From Flammeovirgaceae bacterium (lineage in GTDB: Bacteria; Bacteroidota; Bacteroidia; Cytophagales; Cyclobacteriaceae): a stretch of DNA of 64,000 nt. The stretch covers positions 186,001 to 250,000 of the forward strand of contig JAJTEH010000001.1 in NCBI GenBank assembly GCA_021298355.1, written 5' to 3'. Position numbers and translations under genes: made by a program. Positions 1-9,106 of this stretch are shown here, piece after piece (the stretch's first letter is position 1; each line of letters starts with the position of its first letter). The notes under the pieces were generated by a model. The model did not search any database, was not told the DNA's origin, and worked only from the letters and a program-made list of their open reading frames with translations.

Positions 1-920
1 CAGTGCCGGGTTTTTTAGGGTATAATACAGTAGCGCAAATAATAGAGAGCGGAAAAAACATGGTGGATATTTCTTTTTTTCCGGAAGATCCATTTCAACT
101 TAACCAAGTGGCAAAAAATAAAGGAGTAACTGTAGTAACCGATTGTGGCGTGGCACCCGGTATGGGCAACATTATTTTAGGCCACCATAATGCTACCATG
201 AACGTAACAAAGTATGAATGTTTAGTAGGAGGGTTGCCTGCAGTAAGACAATGGCCATACGAGTACAAAGCAGTTTTTAGTCCGATTGATGTTATCGAAG
301 AATATATAAGACCAGCACGCTATGTGCAAAACGGTGCGGTTGTAGTACGCGAGGCATTGTCTGATCCTGAATTAATTTTCTTTGATAAGGTAGGAACACT
401 GGAAGCCTGGAACTCAGACGGACTACGATCGCTCATACAAACCATGCCACATATTCCAGACATGATAGAGAAAACATTGCGTTACCCTGGTTGCATTGAA
501 TATTTGCGCGTACTGAGAGAAACTGGACTATTCTCGCACGAACCCATAGAGGTTAAAGGAGTTAAAATTAAGCCTGTGGATTTGTTGGCTAAGTTGTTAT
601 TTCCTAAATGGAGTTTACAACCTGGCGAAGAAGAATTCACCATAATGCGCATACTCATAGAAGGGGAACACAACAACCAAAAGCAAAAAATAACCTATAC
701 CCTCCTCGACAGAACACGCGAAGGTGTTTTATCTATGGCACGCACTACCGGGTATACAGCCACAGCAGCATTACATTTAGTAGCTGATGAAGACTTTAAA
801 CAGCCCGGTATAAACCCACCCGAATTTTTGGGTAAATCGGAAAGCAACTACACGTTTATTCTTAATTACCTTGCCGAACGTGCAGTTGTGTATACAAAAC
901 ATGTACAGATAGCAGGTTAA
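1..920 (+). CDS. Saccharopine dehydrogenase family protein, 5' truncated by window edge
   Basis: NAD(P)-dependent oxidoreductase of the saccharopine dehydrogenase / lysine dehydrogenase family, which acts on lysine-derived adducts; the exact substrate cannot be read from sequence. The visible 305 residues begin inside the family core: VPGFLGYNT, DISFFPEDPF and TDCGVAPGMGN match the end of the Rossmann domain and the start of the catalytic domain. The N-terminal GxGxxG nucleotide-binding part lies left of the window. The in-frame GTG at position 3 is therefore an internal valine and not a start. The C-terminus looks intact. The gene is followed by a 70-bp gap and a phosphate transporter on the same strand. 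A more distant relative lies at 23225-24541. The family assignment is secure and the substrate is open. Confidence 0.85.
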   Translation, partial: VPGFLGYNTVAQIIESGKNMVDISFFPEDPFQLNQVAKNKGVTVVTDCGVAPGMGNIILGHHNATMNVTKYECLVGGLPAVRQWPYEYKAVFSPIDVIEEYIRPARYVQNGAVVVREALSDPELIFFDKVGTLEAWNSDGLRSLIQTMPHIPDMIEKTLRYPGCIEYLRVLRETGLFSHEPIEVKGVKIKPVDLLAKLLFPKWSLQPGEEEFTIMRILIEGEHNNQKQKITYTLLDRTREGVLSMARTTGYTATAALHLVADEDFKQPGINPPEFLGKSESNYTFILNYLAERAVVYTKHVQIAG

Positions 921-992
921 GCACTGATAAAAGTTAGCATTTAGGTAATGTGCGAATTCTTAATTTAACTGCCGAATTAAGTATGCTTGTGT

Positions 993-3239
993 ATGACCTT
1001 ATACATCCTTTTGCTGGTTCTTCTGTTTATGCTGGCTATTATTGATTTAATAGTTGGTGTAAGCAACGATGCCGTTAATTTTTTAAATTCTGCAATAGGC
1101 TCTAAAGTAGCCCCCGTTCGGGTAGTACTCGCTATTGCAAGTGCCGGAATTTTAGCAGGAGCTGTTTTTTCTGAAGGCATGATGGAAATTGCACGTAGCG
1201 GCATTTTTCAACCTTCGTTTTTCAGTTTCGAAAAAGTGATGATAATCTTTTTAGCCGTAATGTTTACAGATGTTATCCTGTTAGATATTTACAATTCATA
1301 CGGTTTACCCACATCAACAACAGTTTCGTTGGTGTTCGAGTTATTAGGAGCTTCGTTTTTTGTAGGGCTCTTTTTTTTGTTCGAGCAACAAAAACCAATT
1401 GGCGAAATTAGCGGTATTTTAAATTACCAAAGTGCTATAACCATTATCGGAGGAATTTTCTTATCTGTTCTCGTTTCGTTTTTTGCTAGTTCAGTTATTC
1501 ACTTTTTTGTTCGCGCCACTTTTACCTTTCGCTTAAAGAAAACCATCAAGTTATTTGGTTCGGTTTTTAGTGGACTAAGTTTAATGATTATCACATACTT
1601 TCTGCTGATAAAGGGATTGAAGGGTACATCGCTCATCAGCAAAGAAAGTGTACAATGGATTAATGAAAACACATATCTGTTGTTGTTACTAACTTTTGTT
1701 GGTTGGTCTTTACTAAGCGAAGTGGCGTTGCGATTTTTTAAAATCAACCCACTAAAAATTATTGTACTTACAGGAACATTTGCGTTGGCTATGGCTTTTG
1801 CAGGAAACGATTTAGTAAATTTTATAGGCATAGCCGCTGCGGGTTTATCAGCATTCGAACTTTGGGTTGCACAAGCATTACCTGCCAATCAGTTTTTTGT
1901 GGGTGCATTGGCAGGAAGTATTGCTACCTCCCCCTGGATTTTAATTATATCGGGTGTTATTATGGTTATAACATTATGGACAAACGCAAAAAGCCGTAAG
2001 GTTACCGAAACAGAAATAAGCCTGAGCCGACAAGACGAAGGCGAAGAAAAATTTAAAGCCAACCTTATCTCCCGAGCACTCGTGGCTTCGGCATTGGCTA
2101 TGGGCGAATTATGGAATAAAGTAATGCCGGCACAAACGCTGAAACAGGTAAACAGTAGATTTTTTCAGCTAAAAAAACCTAAGAATAAAAACAGCGAACA
2201 AACGCCTTCGTTCGATTTACTACGGGCATCAGTTAACCTTGTTGTTTCCAGTGCATTGATTGCCTACGGAACAGCTAGTAAACTTCCTCTATCTACTACG
2301 TTTGTAACCTTTATGGTAGCAATGGGTACATCGTTGGCCGATAGGGCATGGGGGTTAGAAAGTGCAGTTTACCGAATTGCAGGTGTTATGCAAGTTATAG
2401 GAGGCTGGTTGCTTACAGCATTGTTTGCATTTTTAGGGAGTGCCGCAATTGCAACATTTTTATATTTCACAAATGAAATTGGCATACTTATACTCACTTT
2501 TATATGTGGTTTTCTTTTGGTAAGAAGCCACTTACTATTTAACAAAAAAGAAGAGAAGGCAAAAAAAGAAAACGAAACGTTTATTCCGGCTACTGGTGGT
2601 GGAGCAGATAAAAATCTTGTAAAATCTACACGCCAGGCTATTGCACAGCAACTAAGCATATACAATAACGTTATGGATGCTGCTTTCTTGTTCTTGCAAG
2701 AAGGTAAGAAATCTAAATTAGAGAAGAGCTTTAAATCGATACAGCACTCTAATTTATCTGAACAGAAGTACACAGGTAAAGTGATAAAATTAATACGCCA
2801 GACAGATAATATTCAGGCGGCTTCGGTAACGCACTATTTACAAACCTTAGATGCCCTTCAAAATTTGCAACAAAGCATAAAATTAATTGGCGATTTGTGT
2901 TTAGAACACCACAAAAATTTTCACCCATTGCCCGATGAAAGTTTTAAAACCAATGTGCAGGGTCTTTCGCAAACTTATAACCTGGTGCACATTGTGGCAG
3001 CGAATTTACTTAAAGAAAAACAAAGCGAAACAACAAATCAGGAGGAACAAATTTTTTCTAAAGCAATACTTTTGGCAGACGAGCGAATAGAACAAGAGTT
3101 AAACGCAATACGCCATAAAGAAATTAGCAACAGGTTGGCAACATTCCAAATACGAATTTTGCTTGAGGTAAAAGATGTTTTCGGAAGTTATCAATCCTTT
3201 TACCAAGCTTACCATAAAGTAATTACCAAGAGTAGATGA
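993..3239 (+). CDS. PiT-family inorganic phosphate transporter with C-terminal cytoplasmic helical domain
   Basis: Inner-membrane phosphate permease (PHO4/PiT family), expected to run on H+ or Na+. The two inverted family signatures are visible: VSNDAVNFLNSAIGSK near residue 25 and FAGNDLVNFIGIAAAG near residue 270, each within a block of hydrophobic helices. At about 748 residues it is longer than E. coli PitA (499). The extra part, roughly residue 530 onward, is charged, helical and Gln/Leu-rich, resembling the PhoU-like tail seen on Bacteroidota PiT proteins. ATG at 993 was chosen over the in-frame TTG at 987 because the hydrophobic helix starts immediately after it. The stop at 3237 is directly followed by a decayed pyruvate-kinase-like gene. 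Confidence 0.88.
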   Translation: MTLYILLLVLLFMLAIIDLIVGVSNDAVNFLNSAIGSKVAPVRVVLAIASAGILAGAVFSEGMMEIARSGIFQPSFFSFEKVMIIFLAVMFTDVILLDIYNSYGLPTSTTVSLVFELLGASFFVGLFFLFEQQKPIGEISGILNYQSAITIIGGIFLSVLVSFFASSVIHFFVRATFTFRLKKTIKLFGSVFSGLSLMIITYFLLIKGLKGTSLISKESVQWINENTYLLLLLTFVGWSLLSEVALRFFKINPLKIIVLTGTFALAMAFAGNDLVNFIGIAAAGLSAFELWVAQALPANQFFVGALAGSIATSPWILIISGVIMVITLWTNAKSRKVTETEISLSRQDEGEEKFKANLISRALVASALAMGELWNKVMPAQTLKQVNSRFFQLKKPKNKNSEQTPSFDLLRASVNLVVSSALIAYGTASKLPLSTTFVTFMVAMGTSLADRAWGLESAVYRIAGVMQVIGGWLLTALFAFLGSAAIATFLYFTNEIGILILTFICGFLLVRSHLLFNKKEEKAKKENETFIPATGGGADKNLVKSTRQAIAQQLSIYNNVMDAAFLFLQEGKKSKLEKSFKSIQHSNLSEQKYTGKVIKLIRQTDNIQAASVTHYLQTLDALQNLQQSIKLIGDLCLEHHKNFHPLPDESFKTNVQGLSQTYNLVHIVAANLLKEKQSETTNQEEQIFSKAILLADERIEQELNAIRHKEISNRLATFQIRILLEVKDVFGSYQSFYQAYHKVITKSR

Positions 3240-3263
3240 TTCCCGTGGCATCTCAAAAACGAT

Positions 3264-4738
3264 ACAAATACAACTCCGGCCCAAGAATTAACATCTATTG
3301 CATTTAAAATGGCGCAAAATCAATTTGCTTTTCAAAGCGAAATAGATAGTGTACATGTTAATCATAAAAAAAGGCCATCAACTTATTGCATTATTTAACT
3401 TTACTCAGCCACAACATTCGCAGTTTAAAGGAAACACCGCACCAATTGGGTTTATCTTCTTTAACAAGCAGCGAGAGCCACACGTTGTTTCAATTACAAA
3501 ATACAATTTCGTGGTTGCACCCTAATTTTGTTGCTACAAATGTGCCTTGCAATTTCGATTAGGCACTGGCTCTGGTAAACAGAAACACAAATGCTTTATT
3601 TGCTGAAGAAAAAAACATACAGCATCAGCATATAATGATAACGTTGGATGGCACACAAGCCAGCAACGTTAGGCTGATGGAAAACATGCTAACCGCAGGC
3701 ATGACGGTAGCCCGCATAAACTGCGCACACGATTCAAAAAATGTTTGGAGCCAGCTAGTCGACACCTTGAAACAAGCCATATCTCAGAGTGGTAGAACTT
3801 GTAAAATGTATATGGATCTGGCCGGGCCTAAAATCAGAATTAAATCTATCTGGAGGCGCGGACACTTATGCGAAGAAGTGCGATTAAGTGAAGGAGATGA
3901 TTTAACTGTTACCACACAAGAACAGCGACCAATGCTCTGGAATGAACAACCCGATTGTATTTTGGTGGTTGAACCAACGGCAATACTAAATGCAGTAAAA
4001 GTTAACAACCGCATTTATTTCGATGATGGAAAATTTGAGGGACTTATAACACACCATGCAGCACACCATTTTACGTTGCGTATCTCGCGTATCTCCGCCA
4101 AAAAACCAACCCTGAAATCGGGTAAAGGAATGAACGTGCCCGATACCGAATTACCCATACATGCTCTAACAGAAGAAGATAAAACTCATTTGCCTTTCGT
4201 TTGCCAACATGCCGATTTAATTGGGTTTTCTTTTGTTGGTAAACCGGAAGAAGTAACTGACTTGCAGAACGAAATAAACCACCACACAACGTAAAGTAAA
4301 CCGGGCATCATTTTAAAAATAGAAAGGTTAAAGGCAATTCAGAATTTGCCGGCATTATTACTGGCAGCCATGCGCGAACAAAATGCAGGCGTGATGATTG
4401 CGCGCGGAGATCTGGCAGTAGAAATTGGTTTCGAACGCCTAAGCGAAATACAAGAAGAAATACTTTGGATATGCGAGGCTGCCCATGTACCCGTGATATG
4501 GGCAACACAGGTTTTAGAAAATATGAACAAAACTGGCTTTGCCACACGCTCGGAAATAACAGATGCCGCCACAGCAGGAAAAGCCGAATGTGTAATGTTA
4601 AACAAAGGAAAATTTATAACTAAAGCCATTATTACGCTGGTTGATATTTTAAACCGACAGGCAAACCATATCGATAAAAAAAGATATACGTTCAGGCCAT
4701 TAACAATAGCCCAAACATTTCTTACTTCTCCAAAATAA
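3264..4738 (+). pseudogene. Decayed atypical pyruvate kinase (frameshift plus two in-frame stops)
   Basis: Remnant of the atypical pyruvate kinase family that carries an N-terminal LHYL...LGLSSL domain before the barrel. Three pieces join in order. Frame 3 from about 3264 to 3371 reads TNTTPAQEL...DSVHVNHKK. Frame 2 from 3374 reads AINLLHYLTLLSHNIRSL and then LGLSSLTSSESHTLFQL, up to a TAG at 3560-3562. The same frame continues with LVNRNTNALFAEEKN, AGMTVARINCAHD and MDLAGPKIRIK up to a TAA at 4292-4294. It then continues with [34 protein letters not shown] and ATQVLENM. Restoring one A in the A7 run at 3366-3372 would join the first two pieces. All core motifs survive, so decay looks recent. 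No convincing start codon is visible. Sequencing error cannot be excluded, but three independent lesions make it unlikely. Confidence 0.85.
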
Positions 4739-4768
4739 ATCCAATCAGTCAATGCGTAATTTTTAGTC

Positions 4769-4797
4769 TTGCTCATTCGGTAAATTTTGTATCTTAC
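4769..4797 (+). promoter_or_regulatory. Predicted Bacteroidota-type promoter of the nhaC operon
   Basis: TTG at 4769-4771 is followed after 18 bp by TATCTTAC at 4790-4797. This resembles the Bacteroidota -33 TTG / -7 TAnnTTTG arrangement. Predicted transcription would begin about 30 bp before the nhaC ATG. It matches by pattern only; the -7 element differs from consensus at two positions. Confidence 0.4.
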
Positions 4798-4831
4798 CCA
4801 CTTGTTTTACGCTTCCATTTTGTAAACCTGC

Positions 4832-6286
4832 ATGACAGTAGAAAAGCAACCTTCCTTACTTCAATCTTTAATTCCTATTGGTGTATTGGTGTTATTGTTA
4901 TTTGTTAACGTATTTATTTTCAAAGCCAATGCTACGAATGGTCCCAACCAGATTGCTATGGTGCTTGCAGCAGGCATAGCAATGATACTGGCCTATCGCT
5001 TAGGGTACAAGTGGAATCATATAGAAGAAAGCATTGTTAAAAGCATTTCTTCTGCTATGGGCGCAATTTTAATTTTAATGGTTATCGGTGCCTTATCGGG
5101 CACGTGGCTATTAAGCGGCATAGTTCCGGCCATGATTTATTACGGTTTAAAAATTCTAAACCCGACTATCTTTTTATTTGCGGCCTGTGTGGTGTGTTGC
5201 ATAGTATCGGTAGCCACAGGAAGTTCATGGAGCACGGTTGCTACAGTTGGTATTGCCTTATTAGGCATAGGAAAAACATTAGGCATTAATGAAGCCGTTG
5301 TAGCCGGAGCAATAATTTCTGGCGCTTATTTCGGAGATAAAATGTCGCCTTTATCAGACACAACTAATTTAGCTCCGGCCATGGCCGGTACCGATTTGTT
5401 TACCCACATCCGGTACATGATGTACACCACCATACCTACCCTTATTATTACGTTGCTTATCTTTTTTATTTGGGGTTTCACCATCGATACACAAGCTACC
5501 TCGCAAGAGTCTGAAGCCGTTATGCGTGCCATAGAAAATACCTTCAACCTTAATCCGTTGTTGTTTATTGTACCGGCTTTGGTTTTGATAATGATCGTGA
5601 AAAAAATGCCGGCCTTGCCAGCTCTCTTAATTGGCTCATTGCTAGGAGGAATATTCGCTATCATTTTTCAACCAGAGATAGTTAAGCAGATTGCAAAAGT
5701 AGATACATCGTATTTTAAAGCTTCTTTTTTGGCACTGATGAAATCAATGTCATCGGAAATAGCCATAAAAACAGATAATGTAATGATCAGCGAGTTGTTA
5801 TCCGCAGGAGGTATGTACGGCATGATGAACACCATCTGGTTAATTACCTGCGCCATGATGTTTGGTGGCGTAATGGAATCTTGCGGAATGCTTAAAGTAA
5901 TTGCTGAGCGAATAATTGGTTGGGCACACTCTACGGGTTCGTTGGTAGCATCTACTGCAGCTACCTGTATATTCTTTAACCTTACAGCATCAGATCAATA
6001 CATGGCCATTGCTGTGCCCGGTAGGATGTTTGCCGATACTTACCGTAAACGCGGAATAAAACCAGAAGTATTAAGCCGCACATTAGAAGATTCCGGAACG
6101 GTAACCTCCGTGCTAATACCCTGGAATACGTGTGGCGCAACTCAGGCAAAAGTTTTAGGGGTTAGCACAATGGCTTATGCACCTTATGCTTTCTTTTGTA
6201 TCATTAGTCCGCTGATGACGGTTTTGCAAGCGTATTTAAATATCAAGATCAGACGATTTTCAGACGATGGTGCCTCTAAGCAATAG
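4832..6286 (+). CDS. nhaC: Na+/H+ antiporter, NhaC family
   Basis: Inner-membrane sodium/proton exchanger of the NhaC family (about 480 residues, the usual size) with about a dozen hydrophobic segments. The diagnostic central motif SGAYFGDKMSPLSDTTNLAP is present near residue 165, and the conserved C-terminal SDQYMAIAVPGRMF and IPWNTCGATQA blocks are intact. The start is the first ATG, preceded by a plausible promoter. The gene heads a tight plus-strand operon: its last 20 bp overlap the exonuclease gene, and ubiE, porT and an SDR gene follow. Its role would be Na+ export and pH homeostasis. It could in principle be a malate/lactate antiporter of the same superfamily. Confidence 0.9.
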   Translation: MTVEKQPSLLQSLIPIGVLVLLLFVNVFIFKANATNGPNQIAMVLAAGIAMILAYRLGYKWNHIEESIVKSISSAMGAILILMVIGALSGTWLLSGIVPAMIYYGLKILNPTIFLFAACVVCCIVSVATGSSWSTVATVGIALLGIGKTLGINEAVVAGAIISGAYFGDKMSPLSDTTNLAPAMAGTDLFTHIRYMMYTTIPTLIITLLIFFIWGFTIDTQATSQESEAVMRAIENTFNLNPLLFIVPALVLIMIVKKMPALPALLIGSLLGGIFAIIFQPEIVKQIAKVDTSYFKASFLALMKSMSSEIAIKTDNVMISELLSAGGMYGMMNTIWLITCAMMFGGVMESCGMLKVIAERIIGWAHSTGSLVASTAATCIFFNLTASDQYMAIAVPGRMFADTYRKRGIKPEVLSRTLEDSGTVTSVLIPWNTCGATQAKVLGVSTMAYAPYAFFCIISPLMTVLQAYLNIKIRRFSDDGASKQ

Positions 6287-6887
6287 CGAAAATCGAGATC
6301 AGAGATTTTCAATTACAAACGAAGAACTGCAAGCATTACCATTACTAGCCTACACAGGAAAAGTAACAGTAGTTACAGAAGCAGCCAAACTTTCTAAAGC
6401 CCTTGCCGAAGCTAAAAAGGCAGGCCCGTTAGGCTTCGATACCGAAACCCGACCTGCTTTTGTAAAAGGCCAACGCTTTAAAGTAGCCTTAATACAATTA
6501 GCCAGCCACGATAAAGTGTGGCTGATAAGACCACAGCTAACAGGATATACACCAGAGTTAATTAATTTTTTACAAGACGAAAGCACCTTAAAAATAGGTG
6601 TTGGTTTGCGCGATGACCTTGCCGCTTTACATCGCGTTTTGCGATTTGAACCTAAAGGATTTGTTGAATTAACACAACTAACGCGCCAACAAGGCATAGA
6701 AGTAGAAAGTGTAAAAAAACTAACAGGCCTATTATTGGGTTATAGAATATCTAAAAGCGCACAAACCTCTAATTGGGAAGCCGCTACGCTTACCGAAAAA
6801 CAAATCGAGTATGCGGCAACCGATGCCTGGGTATGTTTGCAAATGTTTCATGTATGCACCAATAACCATGACCGTACTACCTTATAA
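6267..6887 (+). CDS. DEDDy-type 3'-5' exonuclease domain protein (RNase D-like)
   Basis: Single-domain 3'-5' exonuclease of 206 residues, processing DNA or RNA 3' ends. All three exonuclease motifs are visible: GFDTETRPAF (Asp58 and Glu60), GVGLRDDLAAL (Asp116/117) and EYAATDAW (Tyr182 and Asp186), which gives the DEDDy class with Mg2+ ligands intact. There is no HRDC domain or polymerase domain, so it is the short stand-alone type common in Bacteroidota. The ATG at 6267 overlaps nhaC by 20 bp, and the 3' end overlaps ubiE by 20 bp, so translation is probably coupled along the operon. The natural substrate (tRNA trimming or DNA repair) cannot be told from sequence. Confidence 0.85.
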   Translation: MVPLSNSENRDQRFSITNEELQALPLLAYTGKVTVVTEAAKLSKALAEAKKAGPLGFDTETRPAFVKGQRFKVALIQLASHDKVWLIRPQLTGYTPELINFLQDESTLKIGVGLRDDLAALHRVLRFEPKGFVELTQLTRQQGIEVESVKKLTGLLLGYRISKSAQTSNWEAATLTEKQIEYAATDAWVCLQMFHVCTNNHDRTTL

Positions 6888-7590
6888 GAATGATTCGTCC
6901 GGAAAAAAAGAACAAGTGGCTAAAATGTTCGACAACATCAGCCACAGATATGATTTTCTAAACCATTTTTTAAGTTTAGGTATAGATAAACTATGGCGTA
7001 AAAAAGCGATAGCTTTTTTAAAGCCCCATCAACCTAAAATTTTATTAGATGTAGCTACCGGCACAGGAGACTTTGCTCTGCAAGCCATGGAGCTAAACCC
7101 CGAGAAAATAATAGGCGTAGATATTTCTGAAGGTATGCTTGAAGTTGGTCGAAAAAAAATGAAATCGAAAAACCTGCATACAATAATCGAAATGAAATCT
7201 GGCGATTCGGAGAATCTTCCTTTTGAAGATAATTTTTTCGATGCTGTAACAGTAGCATTTGGCGTTAGAAATTTCGAAAATCTAGAAAAAGGACTTAAAG
7301 AAATTTACAGAGTATTAAAGCCGGGCGGTTATGCAGTAGTATTAGAGTTTTCTAAACCGCAACAATTTCCTTTTAAACAGATTTCTAGTTTCTATTTTAA
7401 ATTTATTTTACCCAAAGTGGGTAGTTGGCTTTCTAAAGACAATTCAGCCTATCAATATTTACCCGAATCGGTAGATGCTTTTCCATACGGAAATGCCTTT
7501 TTAAACGTTCTAAGCCAGGCAGGTTTTAGTCAGGTAAAGGCTCAAAATCTTACCTTTGGAATAAGTTCGATATACACTGGCAAAAAGTGA
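6868..7590 (+). CDS. ubiE: Demethylmenaquinone methyltransferase UbiE/MenG
   Basis: SAM-dependent C-methyltransferase for the last step of menaquinone synthesis; Bacteroidota use menaquinone, so the MenG role is expected. UbiE signatures are present: an N-terminal VAKMFDNISHRYDFLNHFLS, then LLDVATGTGDFAL (SAM loop), GVDISEGML, and the terminal GISSIYTGKK. The 240-residue length from the ATG at 6868 fits the family, and MTVLPYKNDS is the typical Bacteroidota N-terminus. An in-frame ATG at 6811 would add 19 unrelated residues inside the exonuclease gene and was not used. The next gene is porT-like, a neighbour pairing recurrent in Bacteroidota. Confidence 0.94.
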   Translation: MTVLPYKNDSSGKKEQVAKMFDNISHRYDFLNHFLSLGIDKLWRKKAIAFLKPHQPKILLDVATGTGDFALQAMELNPEKIIGVDISEGMLEVGRKKMKSKNLHTIIEMKSGDSENLPFEDNFFDAVTVAFGVRNFENLEKGLKEIYRVLKPGGYAVVLEFSKPQQFPFKQISSFYFKFILPKVGSWLSKDNSAYQYLPESVDAFPYGNAFLNVLSQAGFSQVKAQNLTFGISSIYTGKK

Positions 7591-7595
7591 ATTTG

Positions 7596-8345
7596 ATGGT
7601 TAGAAAAAGTATAAGCAAACAACTTATTTATGCAGGGTTAATGTGCGCATGCATGGTTATATCTTACAGTAGCCATGCGCAGTATTATTCTAACAAGAAA
7701 TTCGAAAATAAAAACAATCCGGGCTACGATGAACGCAGGCGTTTTAGTTATGGTTTTTTAATTGGGCTGCATAATTCATCCTACAGGGTAAAGTATTCTT
7801 CTGCTTATACTTCTCAGGCATTAGATACACTATTTTCGGTTGAACCCACATGGACACAAGGTTTTACACTTGGGTTTATTGTTAACTACCGCGTAAGCGA
7901 ATTTTTAGATTTGCGGATAACACCACAAGTAGGTTTTTACGAACACCAGCTAACGTATAGGTATACGGCATTAGCCACCAACCCGCCAGACAATACACAG
8001 AATATCGAAACTACAATGGTAGAATTGCCATTTATTGCCAAATACAAATCGGTAAGGCGAGGTAACATACGCATGTATATGGTTGGCGCCATAAAACCAG
8101 GTTTAGAAGCAGGAGGTAAAAAAGACCTCGATGCCCAACAAACACGCCTAACAGTGCGCGAGGTTAACTTAGCTTTAGAAGGAGGTTTCGGTTTCGATTT
8201 ATATTATCCGTTATTTAAGTTTTCGCCAGAGATAAGATTTTCCAGAGGGATTACCAATCTCTTAAAAGATTCTGCCAATCCGTATGGTTTACCTCTACAA
8301 CGTATTTCTACCAATACCATCACACTTTATTTGTTGTTTCAATAA
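7596..8345 (+). CDS. porT: PorT-family outer-membrane beta-barrel protein (type IX secretion)
   Basis: Predicted outer-membrane beta-barrel with a signal peptide (cleavage near YSSHAQ). After it come alternating amphipathic strands ending in an aromatic C-terminus (TITLYLLFQ). Length and composition fit PorT/SprT, a component needed for type IX secretion and gliding in Bacteroidota. Features typical of that family are the GFLIGLHNSSYRV strand near the N-terminus and the VELPFIAKYKSVR strand mid-protein. Location immediately after ubiE is the usual porT context. A T9SS cargo protein at 26971-30381 shows that the system is relevant here. A GTG at 7587, overlapping the ubiE stop, is an alternative start. 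It might instead be a general PorT-like barrel of another function. Confidence 0.75.
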   Translation: MVRKSISKQLIYAGLMCACMVISYSSHAQYYSNKKFENKNNPGYDERRRFSYGFLIGLHNSSYRVKYSSAYTSQALDTLFSVEPTWTQGFTLGFIVNYRVSEFLDLRITPQVGFYEHQLTYRYTALATNPPDNTQNIETTMVELPFIAKYKSVRRGNIRMYMVGAIKPGLEAGGKKDLDAQQTRLTVREVNLALEGGFGFDLYYPLFKFSPEIRFSRGITNLLKDSANPYGLPLQRISTNTITLYLLFQ

Positions 8346-9106
8346 TGGTAAAGCCCATCGTATTAATTACCGGAGCAACTGCTGGAATAGGCGAAGCCAC
8401 AGCTCGCTTGTTAGCTTCGCTTAAGTATCCTTTAATTATTTGCGGAAGAAGAAAGGATAGGCTAAAGGCTCTTAAAAGCGAATGTCAAAACCACACACAG
8501 GTATTTGATTTAAGTTTTGATATTACCGACAGAACTGCTGTTTCAAACGCTTTAGAGAGCTTGCCTGCAGAGTGGCAAAACATAGGAGTTTTGATAAATA
8601 ATGCAGGAAATGCGCATGGGTTAGATCCGATTCAAACAGGAAATCCGGATGATTGGGATGCCATGATGGATGGGAATGTAAAGGGGCTTTTGTATGTATC
8701 GAAACCAATCATCCAAAATATGATTAAACAGAATAAAGGCGGCCATATCATCAATATAGGATCAATAGCGGGTAAAGAAGTGTATCCTAATGGTAACGTG
8801 TATTGTGCCAGTAAATTTGCTGTTGATGCCCTTACAAAAGGAATGCGGATAGACTTAAATCCGTATGGAATTAAGGTAACCGGCATTCATCCGGGTATGG
8901 TAGAAACTGAGTTTTCTCTTGTACGATTTAAGGGGAATACAGAAAAGGCTACACAGGTATACAAGGGATTTGAGCCATTAAAAGCAAACGATATTGCCGA
9001 AACCATTCGGTATGTACTTGAAGCACCCTCGCATGTTCAATTGGCGGATATAACTATTCTACCAACTGCGCAGGCAAGTGCAACAGTGGTAAAACGCGCT
9101 ATTTAA
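8345..9106 (+). CDS. Short-chain dehydrogenase/reductase (classical SDR, YdfG-like)
   Basis: NAD(P)-dependent oxidoreductase of 253 residues. The classical SDR elements are in place: the TGATAGIGEATARLL dinucleotide loop (residues 8-22), CGRRKDRL pointing to NADP(H) preference, NNAGNAHG, catalytic Ser in the GSIAG segment, and YCASK (catalytic Tyr and Lys). The IHPGMVETEF segment is typical of the YdfG group that acts on 3-hydroxy acids such as serine or 3-hydroxypropionate. The ATG shares one base with the porT stop, so it belongs to the same operon. Substrate is inferred only from the subgroup. The 3' end overlaps the convergent hydrolase gene by 8 bp. Confidence 0.88.
   Translation: MVKPIVLITGATAGIGEATARLLASLKYPLIICGRRKDRLKALKSECQNHTQVFDLSFDITDRTAVSNALESLPAEWQNIGVLINNAGNAHGLDPIQTGNPDDWDAMMDGNVKGLLYVSKPIIQNMIKQNKGGHIINIGSIAGKEVYPNGNVYCASKFAVDALTKGMRIDLNPYGIKVTGIHPGMVETEFSLVRFKGNTEKATQVYKGFEPLKANDIAETIRYVLEAPSHVQLADITILPTAQASATVVKRAI

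Noticed and set aside
3-920. The saccharopine dehydrogenase-like frame read as a complete gene starting at the GTG at position 3
   Set aside because: The sequence at the GTG is mid-domain for the family and the N-terminal dinucleotide-binding part is missing, so the gene extends beyond the left edge.
1499-1888. 129-codon minus-strand ORF inside the phosphate transporter
   Set aside because: No domain or signal; the plus-strand PiT motifs cover the same DNA.
3635-4738. Two separate short genes (3635-4294 and 4346-4738)
   Set aside because: Both lie in the same frame, read continuously as one pyruvate-kinase-like protein apart from a stop at 4292, and match N- and C-terminal parts of a single family. 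Treated as one pseudogene.
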